Assembly (NCBI GenBank): GCA_025464005.1
Contig: JAODBO010000040.1
Span: 1 to 64,000, forward strand
From: Acidimicrobiaceae bacterium
GTDB lineage: Bacteria; Actinomycetota; Acidimicrobiia; Acidimicrobiales; Bog-793
Reading direction: 5' to 3'
DNA: 64,000 nucleotides
Position 1 is the first letter of the stretch. Every line of letters begins with the position of its first letter. This document shows, one piece after another, positions 36,253-45,749 of this stretch. The position numbers were made by a program, and so were the translations under genes. A model generated the notes under the pieces. That model was not told the DNA's origin. It did not search any database and worked only from the letters and a program-made list of their open reading frames with translations.

Positions 36253-37944
36253 TCACCGGACGAGCCGTGAGACGGCAAACCAGTCGGATCGCAGGCCCAC
36301 GTCAGCGGCGAAGGTCGTGCCCGGGATCTGTCGTGATCCTCCTCGGCCGGTCACGACCACGGTGTCGGCTCGCCCGCCGAGCGATCCTCGGCGATCTCGA
36401 GCGACGACGCGCACGCCCGTCACCGCCCCGATGCCGGTTAGGTGGCGTTCGAGCGACGCGGCCGATACCTCGACCCGCCAGGTGTGGTTGGGATTGCACT
36501 CGAGCGCTGCCGCCGGCACCACGCACGCGTCTCCGGGGTCGGCCACGGCCGGGAACGCGCCGGGCACCGTGTAGCCGCCGGTTGAAGCCGAATAGCGCGT
36601 CGAGGTCACAAAGGCGGTGCCGGAAGCGGTCCGCACCTCGCCGGCCGTGTCCGCGACCGCGAGGTTGGTGAGGGACGATTCGTAACCGGCTCCGACATAG
36701 GCCTGGCAGTAGGTCGAGTCACAGATGTCGGCGTAGCCGTCCCAGCCACCCGAAGCGGCGTACGCGATCGCGTAGCTTCGAGCCGCTACCGCCTGGGACT
36801 CGAGCGTCTGGAAGCCCCAAGCCTGGCCCGAGGGCGCACCGACGGTCCCGCCGTCGAGTCCCCAGGAGGGCGACTCCTCCCCCGGCACGACACCGTCCAG
36901 GTAGGACTGGAGGTCCGTCAGGTTGATCGTGCGCTCGTAGCCGTCACGATCGAAGGCCTCCACGGCGCCGCGCACCTGCTCGTCGACGCCGTCGTGGCGA
37001 CAGATGGTCAACAGCTGCGTGGCCGGGGCGGTCGCTGCCGCGGAGGCCGGGACGACCACCGGGTTGACGAGCCCGGTCGCGAGCGGAGCAGCGCTCGTCG
37101 TCGCCCGCTTCGCGCCACCGCAGCTGCCGGCCTCGAACGCGCTCCAGGTGCCGTCCTTCTGGAGATGAAGGTCGATCGCTTGCCCCGCGGGCACGACGAT
37201 GCCGGCCGCACCGCTCGCCGCGTGCGTCCCGACGGCGATCGCATGGCCAGCCAGCCCCTTGGCCTGCGCACGCGGCGAAGCGGAGAGCAGGCCGGTCGTC
37301 GGCGGCGGCGGCGAGGTCGTCGAGGTAGTGGTCGTCGTCGTCGGCGGCGTGGTCGTCGTCGGCACGGTGGTCGTCGGCACGGTGGTCGCGGGCACCGAGG
37401 TCGCGGTCGGCAGGGTGGTCGAGGTCGTCGTGCCCGGCGTGATTGTGCCCGGGCCGCCGACGCCCGTCGAGGTCCCCTGGACGAGCGTGAAGGCCGACGC
37501 CGAAGTGAGCACGGGGTCGTAGCCGCGATTGGTGGCGAGGTTCATGTTCTCGAGCACGAGCACGCGCATGACCGGGTCGGCGGCCCGACCGAGCGCCGCC
37601 AGCGTCGTGCTCGAGGTCCCGCCGTAGAAGTGGTCGAGGATCTGCTCGTAGCCGAGGTGATAGCGCACGGCGTCGCCGAAGGCTCCCCACTGGCCCATCC
37701 CGATCCCCGGTCCGTATCCGTGCCCGACGAGGTCGATGGACTTGAGCGCAGCGCTCGCCCCGACCGCTCGGCTGGCGAGCGGGCGGCTGTGGTGGGCCGC
37801 GACCGCAGAAGCCGCTGTCACGGGCAGAGCGATGCCGGCCGCACCGGCCAGAGCCAGCCCCGGCAGGAGGGCGCGTGCGCCCGACACGCCGGCGCGCGTC
37901 CTTCTGCGGGCACCACCGCTATCGCCTCTCACCGTCATAGTCAC
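36253..37944 (-). CDS. Secreted SpoIID/LytB-domain protein with Thr/Pro linker
   Basis: A 563-aa secreted protein. The N-terminus is an Arg-rich Tat- or Sec-like signal (RRRTRAGVSGARALLPGLAL, then GAAGIALPVTA). After IDLVGHGYGPGIGMGQWGAF comes a Thr/Pro-rich linker (about residues 165-235) made of TTTVPTTTTPPTTTTTT-type runs. The SpoIID domain follows, with TDLQSYLDGVVPGEESPSWG, ESQAVAARSYAIAYAA and the Cys-bracketed CDSTYCQAYVG. SpoIID proteins cleave denuded peptidoglycan; spore formation is not implied here. It lies in the envelope gene cluster and is transcribed in the same direction as its neighbours. Confidence 0.85.
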   Translation of the reverse strand: MTMTVRGDSGGARRRTRAGVSGARALLPGLALAGAAGIALPVTAASAVAAHHSRPLASRAVGASAALKSIDLVGHGYGPGIGMGQWGAFGDAVRYHLGYEQILDHFYGGTSSTTLAALGRAADPVMRVLVLENMNLATNRGYDPVLTSASAFTLVQGTSTGVGGPGTITPGTTTSTTLPTATSVPATTVPTTTVPTTTTPPTTTTTTSTTSPPPPTTGLLSASPRAQAKGLAGHAIAVGTHAASGAAGIVVPAGQAIDLHLQKDGTWSAFEAGSCGGAKRATTSAAPLATGLVNPVVVPASAAATAPATQLLTICRHDGVDEQVRGAVEAFDRDGYERTINLTDLQSYLDGVVPGEESPSWGLDGGTVGAPSGQAWGFQTLESQAVAARSYAIAYAASGGWDGYADICDSTYCQAYVGAGYESSLTNLAVADTAGEVRTASGTAFVTSTRYSASTGGYTVPGAFPAVADPGDACVVPAAALECNPNHTWRVEVSAASLERHLTGIGAVTGVRVVARDRRGSLGGRADTVVVTGRGGSRQIPGTTFAADVGLRSDWFAVSRLVR

Positions 37945-38001
37945 CCTTCCCGACGACCGAAGCGGGCGACGGCTTGAGGCGGCGAGCTTGGCAGAGGCCC
38001 C

Positions 38002-39096
38002 TCAGGCGAGTGCCAGCGCCTCGGTAATCGCGTCGCGAAACGCCACCCGGGCTGCCTCGAGGGTGAAACGACCAGCCTGGACGATCCCCGCGGCGACGAG
38101 GGCGCGCCTCGTCTCAGGATCGGCAAGGACCTGATTGACCGCCGCCGCGACGAGCCCCGGTGCTTTCGACTCGAGGAGCAGCCCACCCGTCCCTACCGTC
38201 TCCGGGAGCGCCGCGGCCGCGTACGCGACCACCGGGACACCCCGGTGCATCGCCTCCACGACGGGTGCGCAGAAGCCCTCGTGGTCGGAGCAGCAGACGA
38301 AGACGTCGGCCGTGGCGTAGTAGGCGGCGAGTGTGCCCGTCGGCACCGACCCGGTGATCTCGACGGCGTCGGTGAGGCCGAGGTCGGCGACGAAGCGCCG
38401 CAGGGCGTCCCGGTAGGTGCTGCCCATCTCGCGACCGACGAGGTGCAGTCTCGCCCGCTGGTCGTAGGCCTTCCGGTAGCAGGCGAAGGCCTTGATGACG
38501 TCGTGCTGGGCCTTGTGCGGCGCGACTTGCCCGACGAACAGCCAGTCGGCACCGCCACCCAGCTTGGCGTCGCCGAGGCGGGCGAGCGACTCTTCATCGG
38601 GCTCGGCCTCGAAGTTCCCGCTCTCGACGAGCACCGGCACCACCCGCGTCGGCGCGTAGCCGGCAGCGTCGAGCTCGGAAGCGTTGAACCCGGAGTCCGC
38701 GAACGCGTAGCTGACGATCGGGGCCAGCCGGGCGAGCTGCGCACGACCGAGCCTCGCCTCGGCTCCGAGCGGCGGCAGCCACCGCTCGACGAGCCGGGCC
38801 GGCGTGATGTTGTGATAGTCGAGCAGCTTGCGGGCGGGGTGTTCGGCGAACACCTCCGCAGCCGGGCTACCGATCGAGGACTGATAGAGGAGCCACTGCC
38901 GCTCGGGCTCGGCGGCCCGAAGGTTCACGAGCGGCTGCACTCGGCCGTCGCAGCCGGGCCCGATGATGCGCGCGTAGATCTCCGACCCGAACCCCATCTC
39001 GCGCAGCAGCCTCTGGGCCTCGAAGGTGTGGTTGCTCACGGCGTCGTGCTCGACGATCGCCGGTATCACCTGGTCGATGTGCGCCGGACGGGTCAC
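38002..39096 (-). CDS. Glycosyltransferase family 4 protein
   Basis: A 364-aa GT-B fold enzyme. The N-terminal acceptor domain includes LLDYHNITPARLVERWLPPL, and the C-terminal donor domain has DWLFVGQVAPHKAQHDVIKA, SVPTGTLAAYYATADVFVCC, and the GT4 EX7E motif in DHEGFCAPVVEAMHRGVPVV. The start is GTG 39096, which overlaps the preceding small ORF stop as GTGA. It probably adds a sugar to the polymer exported by the neighbouring Wzm/Wzt transporter. Donor and acceptor are unknown. Confidence 0.85.
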   Translation of the reverse strand: MTRPAHIDQVIPAIVEHDAVSNHTFEAQRLLREMGFGSEIYARIIGPGCDGRVQPLVNLRAAEPERQWLLYQSSIGSPAAEVFAEHPARKLLDYHNITPARLVERWLPPLGAEARLGRAQLARLAPIVSYAFADSGFNASELDAAGYAPTRVVPVLVESGNFEAEPDEESLARLGDAKLGGGADWLFVGQVAPHKAQHDVIKAFACYRKAYDQRARLHLVGREMGSTYRDALRRFVADLGLTDAVEITGSVPTGTLAAYYATADVFVCCSDHEGFCAPVVEAMHRGVPVVAYAAAALPETVGTGGLLLESKAPGLVAAAVNQVLADPETRRALVAAGIVQAGRFTLEAARVAFRDAITEALALA

Positions 39097-39401
39097 CGTC
39101 GGTGACGCCGCGACTCGAGCAGCTCGAAGGCCCGGCGCAGTGCCCGGTCGCCACGGTGTGCGAGACCTCGGGCGAGCGGGCGGGCACGTCGGGGCACGAC
39201 GCGCTTCGCGGCACGCCGGAGCACCGCTGATCGCTCGGCGAATGCAGGGACTCGCAACGCGCGCACCGCGGCGAGCTCGAATCGCTCGTCGAGCTCGCGC
39301 TCGTAGCTGTCGCCGACCGTGCCCTCGGAGCGAAGCCGGGCCGCGTCTGCCTCGGCAGCAGCGACGATGTCGGCGAAAGAGGAGGGATCGTGGCCGGGCA
39401 C
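39093..39401 (-). CDS. Small charged protein between wzt and a glycosyltransferase
   Basis: About 102 aa from GTG 39401. The open frame reaches 39554, but no better start is seen and the upstream part overlaps the end of the ABC ATPase. Residues FADIVAAAEADAARLRSEG and YERELDERFELAAVRALRVP suggest helices; the C-terminus is Arg-rich. No family recognised. The stop overlaps the glycosyltransferase start (GTGA), which supports real translation. It may be a small accessory protein of the export cluster. Confidence 0.45.
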   Translation of the reverse strand: MPGHDPSSFADIVAAAEADAARLRSEGTVGDSYERELDERFELAAVRALRVPAFAERSAVLRRAAKRVVPRRARPLARGLAHRGDRALRRAFELLESRRHRR

Positions 39402-39462
39402 TAGCGCGCCAGGGCTGCGAGGGGCAGGGGACAGACGCGTGACGGGCTCAACGATCGGACGG

Positions 39463-40731
39463 TCAGTGCGCGGAGCCGGCGGCCTCAGGCAAGGCTCCTG
39501 CCACCGGCGGCGTGACCTCGACCCGGAGCGGCAACCCGACGATGCCGACGGCACGCCCCGGGTTCATGACCTCGAACGTGCAGCCGGGATCGAGGATGTC
39601 GAGCACGACTCCGCCCGCGTCTCGCACCTCGACGGTCACGCTGAAACGACCGTCGAGCAGCACCATCGAATCGAAGGCGAAGGTCGCGCTGCCGCGACCA
39701 GCGTCGAGCGGCATCCCCTCGACGGCCCCCGAGCTCGTCGAGGAGAAGACGATCGCGTCCCGCTCGGTCAGCAGCGTGATCTTGAACTGCACGCCGCTGA
39801 TCGGCGAAGCGACCTCGAAATCGACTCGCACGTCGATCGGCTCACCGGTCTCGATGTAATTGCGCTCGTCCTGGCGTTCGTAGGCGGTCGTGGCGGCCAA
39901 CAGCTTCACCTGGCGGCGTGCCGAGGCGATCTCGACGGGAGCATCGCCATCGACCGCCGGCGGGAGCAGATCGATCGCAGCAGGCGGCGCGGCGAACCCG
40001 GACTCGATGAGCCGTTCGCGAAACACCCGGATCGCCTCGCCCGCTGGAGCCATAAGGACCTTCTGGCCGCGATCGATGACGAGCACCGTGTCGCAGATGT
40101 CGCGCATCAGGTCCGGGGAGTGCGAGACGACGACGATCGTCCGGCCGTCCTTCTGGAACTGCTGGATCCGGTCCATGCATTTTTGCTGGAAACGCTCGTC
40201 GCCAACCGCGAGCACCTCGTCGACGAGCAGCACGTCGGGCTCGACGCTCACCGCCACCGAGAAGCCGAGGCGCACGTACATGCCCGACGAGTAGTACTTC
40301 ACCTGGTTGTCGATGAACTTCTCGAGCTCGGCGAACGCGACGATCTCGTCGAAGCGCCGGTCGATCTCCTTGGTCGACAGACCGAGCAGGGAGCCGTTGA
40401 GGTAGATGTTGTCCCGCCCGGACAGCTCGGGCTGGAAGCCGGCGCCAAGCTCGAGCATCGCGGCGAGGTGACCACGCACGACCACCTGGCCGGAGGTCGG
40501 CTGGAGGATGCCGGCGATGCACTTCAGCAACGTCGACTTGCCCGAGCCGTTGCGTCCGAGGATGCCGACGGTCTGGCCGGCCGTGATCTCCGCCGACACG
40601 TCGTCGAGCGCCCAGAACTCCTCGAAGGGCACGTGGCCGCCGTGGACGACCCGCTCCTTCAGCGACGTGTACTTCTGGTGGTAGAGGCGGAAGCGCTTCG
40701 AGACTCCCTGGATGTCGATCGCGACGCTCAC
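39463..40731 (-). CDS. wzt: ABC transporter ATP-binding protein with Wzt-like C-terminal domain (polysaccharide export)
   Basis: A 422-aa ATPase. Walker A is [12 protein letters not shown] (59-70), the family box [20 protein letters not shown] sits in its usual place, the ABC signature [15 protein letters not shown] is near 146, and Walker B is [13 protein letters not shown]. The C-terminal 150 residues (about 270-415) have the beta-sandwich strands of the Wzt substrate-recognition domain, which binds the modified end of a polymer. This is the class of exporter that moves O-antigen, teichoic acid or other polysaccharides to the outside. It follows the permease by 7 bp. Confidence 0.92.
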   Translation of the reverse strand: MSVAIDIQGVSKRFRLYHQKYTSLKERVVHGGHVPFEEFWALDDVSAEITAGQTVGILGRNGSGKSTLLKCIAGILQPTSGQVVVRGHLAAMLELGAGFQPELSGRDNIYLNGSLLGLSTKEIDRRFDEIVAFAELEKFIDNQVKYYSSGMYVRLGFSVAVSVEPDVLLVDEVLAVGDERFQQKCMDRIQQFQKDGRTIVVVSHSPDLMRDICDTVLVIDRGQKVLMAPAGEAIRVFRERLIESGFAAPPAAIDLLPPAVDGDAPVEIASARRQVKLLAATTAYERQDERNYIETGEPIDVRVDFEVASPISGVQFKITLLTERDAIVFSSTSSGAVEGMPLDAGRGSATFAFDSMVLLDGRFSVTVEVRDAGGVVLDILDPGCTFEVMNPGRAVGIVGLPLRVEVTPPVAGALPEAAGSAH

Positions 40732-40738
40732 CGGCTGA

Positions 40739-41734
40739 TCACAGCTCCTCGGCGAAGTTGCCCTCGATGCGACCGAAGATCTTCATCGCTCCGATGAAGA
40801 GCAGGCCCGCCGCCACGAACACGGCTGCCAACATCTCCACGTAGAAGTGGTACGGGTACCCGGCAAGCACCTGATAGGGCTTGCCGGAGATGCTGACCGT
40901 CACCTTGCCGTAGAAGAACCGCTGGAAGGAGAGGATCAACGGCGTGATGGGCTCGGCGAGGTAGATCGCCTGCAACCAGTGCAGGTGGTGGTCGACGACC
41001 AGCGCCTTGTACACGAGGTTGAAGTTGTAGACGACGGGGATCCCCCAGAACCACGCCTGGAGGAGCACCGCGACGAGGTGCTCGACGTCCCGGTAGTAGA
41101 CGTTGACCGCCGACAAGAAGATTGCGAACGCCGAGGTCAGCACCACGAGGTCGAGCAGTGCGAACAGCATGACCGGCATGTAGGCCCAGTCTGGCGAGTA
41201 CTGGAAGCCGAGAAGGAAGAGCGCCATGACGATGGCCTGGAAGAACAGGAAGACGACACCGGTTCCCACCTGGGACAGCGGGAGGATCTCCCTCGGGAAT
41301 GCCACCTTCTTCACGATGCCGGCGTTGGCGACGATCGTTGACGAGGAGCCAGGAAGCACGGTGGAGAACAGGTTCCACACGAGCAGGCCGGAGAACAGGT
41401 AGAGCGCGAAATCCGGGGTCGGGTTCTTCAAGACGTACTTGAAGACTACGTAGTACACCATCAGCACGACGGCTGGATTGAGCATCGACCAGAGGAGGCC
41501 GAGCACGCTGCTCTTGTACTTGACCTTCAGCTCTTTTCGCACGAGGAACACGAAAAGCTCGCGGGAGGTCCAGATCTCGCGCATCCGGACGCGCAGGCGC
41601 ACCTTCGATGAGACAACGCGATAAGGCAGGTCGCGCGGCTCGTGCCGGCCCGGCGAGACGTTTGGCCCAGGCGCCGGCTCGTCGAGAAGGGTGTCGACGG
41701 AGCCGGACAAGCCCGCTTCGCTCGTCGTCGCCAT
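40739..41734 (-). CDS. wzm: ABC-2 type permease of a polysaccharide exporter (Wzm-like)
   Basis: A 331-aa membrane permease with about six hydrophobic segments (LLWSMLNPAVVLMVYYVVFK, LFSGLLVWNLFSTVLPGSSS, LFFQAIVMALFLLGF and others). The cytoplasmic motif LRVRMREIWTSRELFVFLVR and KELKVKYKSSVLGLLW is typical of the ABC-2 polysaccharide permeases. ATG 41734 (MATTSEAG) has a GGAAGG 9 bp upstream; ATG 41743 would sit directly on it. It pairs with the ATPase 7 bp downstream. The divergent upstream region is followed by a coiled-coil ORF and the tandem glycosyltransferase. Confidence 0.9.
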   Translation of the reverse strand: MATTSEAGLSGSVDTLLDEPAPGPNVSPGRHEPRDLPYRVVSSKVRLRVRMREIWTSRELFVFLVRKELKVKYKSSVLGLLWSMLNPAVVLMVYYVVFKYVLKNPTPDFALYLFSGLLVWNLFSTVLPGSSSTIVANAGIVKKVAFPREILPLSQVGTGVVFLFFQAIVMALFLLGFQYSPDWAYMPVMLFALLDLVVLTSAFAIFLSAVNVYYRDVEHLVAVLLQAWFWGIPVVYNFNLVYKALVVDHHLHWLQAIYLAEPITPLILSFQRFFYGKVTVSISGKPYQVLAGYPYHFYVEMLAAVFVAAGLLFIGAMKIFGRIEGNFAEEL

Positions 41735-42038
41735 CTCGCCCATCCTTCCTGTGCTCGTCGTCGTTCTCGGGGTTACCTTCGTGACCAGCGACCAGCGACC
41801 AGCCGGATGCTGCTTGCCCAGAATCGGGCTCGGACATACGCGGCCAGCGATTATGCCAGCTCGAACGGCGGACGGTGAGCGCCATCGTAGCGGGCACTCA
41901 GGGAACGAGGGCTGCACTGCGTGCCGCATCGGGCTCCTCACAGGTCGAGCCGAACGGCGGGAAGGCGACGGAGCTCTGGCGTCGCGCGACGATGCCGCTC
42001 ACTAGCATTGCGCGCTCCCGACGAGCGAGGAGCAGCCG

Positions 42039-42353
42039 TTGCCCCAAGGTGGACCCCGGCGAGTCGTGAGGCGCGCACGGACGGCCGCTGGCTTGCCCGG
42101 CCGCGTCGTCGCCGTGGAAGACCGGTGTGTCGCGCTCGAGACCCACGTAGTGGCGAAGCTGGACGAGATGCGGGCCGAGTTGGCCGAGGTCCGCTCGTTG
42201 CTCGGGGCGGTGCTCGAGACCGAGACCGACGTCGCCGGGCTCGTCGGACGCCTGCTCGAACGCACCGCCGAGCGCATCGATGCACTCGAAAGAGATCTGC
42301 CGGCGCGCAACGACCGGCTCGGGGCGACCGCCGGCGAGAGCGAGACCTCCTGA
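42039..42353 (+). CDS. Small coiled-coil protein upstream of the tandem glycosyltransferase
   Basis: A roughly 104-aa ORF from TTG 42039; GTG 42066 is an alternative start. The central part (VEDRCVALETHVVAKLDEMR, AELAEVRSLLGAVLETETDV, LLERTAERIDALERDLPARN) has heptad-like spacing and would form a coiled coil. No family recognised. It ends 36 bp before the GTG of the tandem glycosyltransferase, so they are likely cotranscribed. Similar short coiled-coil proteins accompany glycan-polymerising enzymes as length rulers in some systems, but that is only an analogy. Confidence 0.5.
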   Translation: MPQGGPRRVVRRARTAAGLPGRVVAVEDRCVALETHVVAKLDEMRAELAEVRSLLGAVLETETDVAGLVGRLLERTAERIDALERDLPARNDRLGATAGESETS

Positions 42354-42388
42354 GTAAGGACGGAGGCCCGCCGACCCGGGGGCCAGGT

Positions 42389-44878
42389 GTGGACGGAGCG
42401 GTTGATGTCGGACCGGTTGACGGCGGACCGGTCGTCGTGGACCTGCAGGCGCTGCAGAGCCCGAGCTACCGCGCCAGAGGAGTCGGCCGGTACGCCGAGC
42501 AGTGGGCGCTGGCGCTGGAGCACGCTCGGCCCGACCTCGTCGGTCGCTTCCTGCTCAATCCCGGCCTGCCACCCCCGGGCGACGTCGAGGAGCTGCTCGC
42601 GAGTGGCAAGCTGCGCTACAGCGACGCGCCCGACGCCTTCCCGCCGTCCAGCCGCATCTTCCACTCGCTCGCCCCGCTCGACACCGCTGTGAGGCTGGAA
42701 TCGCTGTGGCCGTCGGCCGCCAGCCGCCTCCTGCTGAGCGCCACCGTCTACGACTGCATCCCGGCGCTCGATCCCGAGCACGAGCTCGCCGATCCGGCCG
42801 AGCGCAGCCGCTACGGCGTGCGGTTGGAGCTTCTGCGCGCCGCGGCACAGCTCCAGGTCCTGTCGCCCTCGGTCGCCGGAGACCTCGGGCGAGTGCTCGG
42901 GGGCGGGCCCGCCGCGGTCGTCGTCGGCGCGGCGCCCTCCGGCTCGTTCCGCCCGCCTCGGGACCGGGAGGAGGCCGAGCGCCGGGTCCGATCCGGCGTA
43001 ACGGGTCTCGAGCGGCCCTACGTGCTCTATCCGACGGGCAGCCACCCACGAAAGAACAACGAGCGGCTCGTCGAGGCGTGGTCGCTTCTCCCCCGCGACG
43101 TCACGTCCTCCTGGCAGCTCGTGCTCGCCGGGGACCTGCCGCGCTCGACTACCCACCACATCGCGCACGTCGCCGAGCGGCTCGGCATCGCCGACAGCGT
43201 GGTCACGACCGGTTACGTCGGCGACGACCTGATTGTCGCCCTCTACCAGGCTGCATCGCTCGTCTGCTTCCCGTCACTGTCGGAGGGCTTCGGGCTCCCA
43301 GTGGCCGAGGCGATCGCGTGCCACACGCCCGTCGTCGCGTCGGACCGCCCGCCGATCAGCGATCTCGTCCCGCACGATCGGCGCTTCGATCCCGAGCGCG
43401 TCGAGGCGATCGCTGCGGCGCTCGCAGCGGCGCTCGAGAGCAGTTGGGTCGAGGCGCAGGGCGCAACGAGAGCGCCGACTGTCGCTGTGTCGAGCTGGGC
43501 GGACGTCGCGGCGCGCGCAGCCGACGCGTTCGACGGTCTCCTCGGCGGCGCGAGGCGTCCGCTCCCGCGGCGGCGACGCCGACGGCTCGCCTTCGTGACG
43601 CCGTTGCCGCCCGCGCCCACCGGGGTCGCGAACTACAGCTATCGCCTCCTCGAGGAGCTCGCCGCGACCGGAGAGGTCGATCTCGACGCGTTCGCCGACG
43701 GTCCGACGCCGGGCCAGGAGGCCCCGGACGGCATCGCCGTCTACCGGGCACGGTCGCTCGAGGCGGTGGAGCGCCTGCGAGGGGGCTACGACCGCGTCGT
43801 GTACGCGCTCGGCAACAGCCATCACCACCTCGGCGCGCTCGCGCTGCTGCGGCGCCGGGCCGGGGTGGTCGTCGCTCACGACGTCCGCCTGACCAACCTC
43901 TACCGCCACGAGCACGGCGATCCCGGGCTCCGCCCCGGTGGGCTCGGCCGGGCCGTCCAGGCGATGTACGGCGACGGGCTGCCGGCCACGCTCGGCGCCG
44001 ACGGTGACCTGAGCGTCGAGGACGTCGCACGTTACGGGGTCCTCATGGCGCGCGAGGTGGTGGCGGGATCCGAGCGCTTCCTCGCCTCGTCGCGGCCCGC
44101 CGCGGCGCTCGCGGCGCTCGAGGTCGGGACCGGGCTCGCACGGCGGCTGGGGGTGCTCCCGTTCGCCATCGAGGTGCCGAACGGCCGCCACGCGACCTTC
44201 GCCGACGAGATGGCCCCGCCGCCACCGTCGCTCGGACCTGCGATGCGAGCCACGTGGGGCCGCGGCGCAGATGCGGTCGCGCCCCGAAGACCGGTAGTTG
44301 CACATTTCGGCATCGTCGATCCGGTGAAGGAGCCCGAGCTCCTGCTCGACGCGTTCGCCATCGTCCGCCACGCTGCGACGACTTCGCCGGCTCCGGTGCT
44401 GGCGTACGTCGGGCCGATCGGCGACGAGCTCGCCGATCGGCTCGTCCGGCACGCCGATGAGCTCGACCTCGCCGAAGACGTGATCCTCACGGGGCCTCTC
44501 GGCGCCCATGCCTACACGAGCTGGCTCGCGCTAGCGACGATCGCGGTCCAGCTGCGGCGTTCGTCGAACGGCGAGGCCTCGGCGGCCGTCGGCGACTGCC
44601 TCGCCTCCGGCACCGCGACCGTCGCGAGCGACCTCGGATGGGTGCGCGAGCTGCCGGACGACGCCCTCGTCAAGGTACCGGCATCGATTGCCGACAGCTC
44701 GCTCGCCACAGTGATGGCACAGCTGCTCGCGGATGCGCCTCGCCGAGACGCGCTCGGACGCGCCGCTCGAGCCGAGGCGGACCGGCGCAGCTTCGCCCGC
44801 ACCGCAAGGCACCTGCTCGAGATCACCGCGCTCGACTGCGCTCCGGGCATCGACTGCGCTCCGGGAATGCAGCCCTAA
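42389..44878 (+). CDS. Tandem GT4 glycosyltransferase fusion protein
   Basis: An 829-aa protein made of two GT-B glycosyltransferase units. Unit 1 (about residues 10-390) has RGVGRYAEQWALALEHARPD, PYVLYPTGSHPRKNNERLVE, VTTGYVGDDLIVALYQAASL and EX7E in SEGFGLPVAEAIACHTPVVA. Unit 2 (about 400-820) begins with LAFVTPLPPAPTGVANYSYR and has VAHFGIVDPVKEPELLLDAF, but its EX7E region reads NGEASAAVGDCLASGTATVA, a degenerate motif. A single polypeptide may add two sugars in turn. The start GTG 42389 is inferred from the domain limits; the frame is open to 41921. It is convergent with two more GT genes. Confidence 0.8.
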   Translation: MDGAVDVGPVDGGPVVVDLQALQSPSYRARGVGRYAEQWALALEHARPDLVGRFLLNPGLPPPGDVEELLASGKLRYSDAPDAFPPSSRIFHSLAPLDTAVRLESLWPSAASRLLLSATVYDCIPALDPEHELADPAERSRYGVRLELLRAAAQLQVLSPSVAGDLGRVLGGGPAAVVVGAAPSGSFRPPRDREEAERRVRSGVTGLERPYVLYPTGSHPRKNNERLVEAWSLLPRDVTSSWQLVLAGDLPRSTTHHIAHVAERLGIADSVVTTGYVGDDLIVALYQAASLVCFPSLSEGFGLPVAEAIACHTPVVASDRPPISDLVPHDRRFDPERVEAIAAALAAALESSWVEAQGATRAPTVAVSSWADVAARAADAFDGLLGGARRPLPRRRRRRLAFVTPLPPAPTGVANYSYRLLEELAATGEVDLDAFADGPTPGQEAPDGIAVYRARSLEAVERLRGGYDRVVYALGNSHHHLGALALLRRRAGVVVAHDVRLTNLYRHEHGDPGLRPGGLGRAVQAMYGDGLPATLGADGDLSVEDVARYGVLMAREVVAGSERFLASSRPAAALAALEVGTGLARRLGVLPFAIEVPNGRHATFADEMAPPPPSLGPAMRATWGRGADAVAPRRPVVAHFGIVDPVKEPELLLDAFAIVRHAATTSPAPVLAYVGPIGDELADRLVRHADELDLAEDVILTGPLGAHAYTSWLALATIAVQLRRSSNGEASAAVGDCLASGTATVASDLGWVRELPDDALVKVPASIADSSLATVMAQLLADAPRRDALGRAARAEADRRSFARTARHLLEITALDCAPGIDCAPGMQP

Positions 44879-44966
44879 CGATCACCTAACGGCCTTCACA
44901 CGTCCCGCTACGCTTCGAACGGGCATCGCTGCGACACCGGAAACCGGACCGAGCCCGGCGCAGCGA

Positions 44967-45749
44967 TCAGGCGCGAGCCGACCGCACGATACGCGCGACC
45001 TTGAGCACGCCGCGACGCGCTCGCCCCGTCGCGAAACGGGCGAGCTCCACCGGGCTGAGCGGCGTCCCGATGCCGGCATCGCCCTGGAACGGGTCGCCCG
45101 AGTCCTCGGGCAAACCCGCCGAGCCGAGAGATGACCTCGCCCTGTTCACGTTCCGGTCACGGGCCGCCCGCTCGCGGACGATGGTCTGCACGCTCGAGCG
45201 CAGGTCGCCTTCGGTCGGGAGCCGGCTCCAATCCGCCTCGGCCGTCGCCGGTACGCGAGCTGGCGGCTTCTCGACGACGACCCGATCAGCGACGACACCG
45301 GGGGCGAGCACCATCCGCTCCCGATCGTCCTCGGTCGCGACGACGATGGTGGTCGCCCTCGACCACAGCGCCCGCGTCGCGCGCCCTCCGACCCCGCCGG
45401 GCAGGGGGATCGGCGTCGGGAGGCGGACGGTGACGTCGCCATAGCCGCGCAGCACCGCTCCGAGGGCGCCGAGCGTGACAGCTCTCATGAGCCGGTCCGC
45501 AGTGGGCGCCAGTGGAAGCCCGGGCTCGGCGTTGATCACGACGGCGTCGAAGTGCCGCGCACGCACTGCAAGCTCGATCGCGAGCCTCGGCCCGGCGAGG
45601 CGCGCATGACTATGGGCGGCGCTGCGCCGGTCGGGCGAGAGGATCTCGACGACGTCGCCGGCGGCGGTGAGCTCCGCCGCGACTGCTCCGAGTCGCTTCG
45701 CCGCTTCGCCACCGGGCGGCGGCACCGTGCCGACGACGAGAACCCTCAT
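44967..45749 (-). CDS. Glycosyltransferase-like protein, N-terminal Rossmann domain only
   Basis: A 260-aa protein from ATG 45749 beginning MRVLVVGTVPPPGGEAAKRL, a GT-B-like Rossmann start with the PPPGG loop. It lacks the second (nucleotide-sugar) half and no EX7E motif is seen. The C-terminal part is Arg-rich and ends GVLKVARIVRSARA. It may be a trimmed glycosyltransferase, an accessory subunit, or a decaying one. ATG 45749 overlaps the stop of the upstream GT4 gene (ATGA), and both run toward the tandem glycosyltransferase. Confidence 0.6.
   Translation of the reverse strand: MRVLVVGTVPPPGGEAAKRLGAVAAELTAAGDVVEILSPDRRSAAHSHARLAGPRLAIELAVRARHFDAVVINAEPGLPLAPTADRLMRAVTLGALGAVLRGYGDVTVRLPTPIPLPGGVGGRATRALWSRATTIVVATEDDRERMVLAPGVVADRVVVEKPPARVPATAEADWSRLPTEGDLRSSVQTIVRERAARDRNVNRARSSLGSAGLPEDSGDPFQGDAGIGTPLSPVELARFATGRARRGVLKVARIVRSARA

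Noticed and set aside
37310..37420. CRISPR-like array in the SpoIID gene
   Set aside because: The GTCGTCGGCACGGTG repeats are codon repeats of a Thr/Pro linker, with no spacers.
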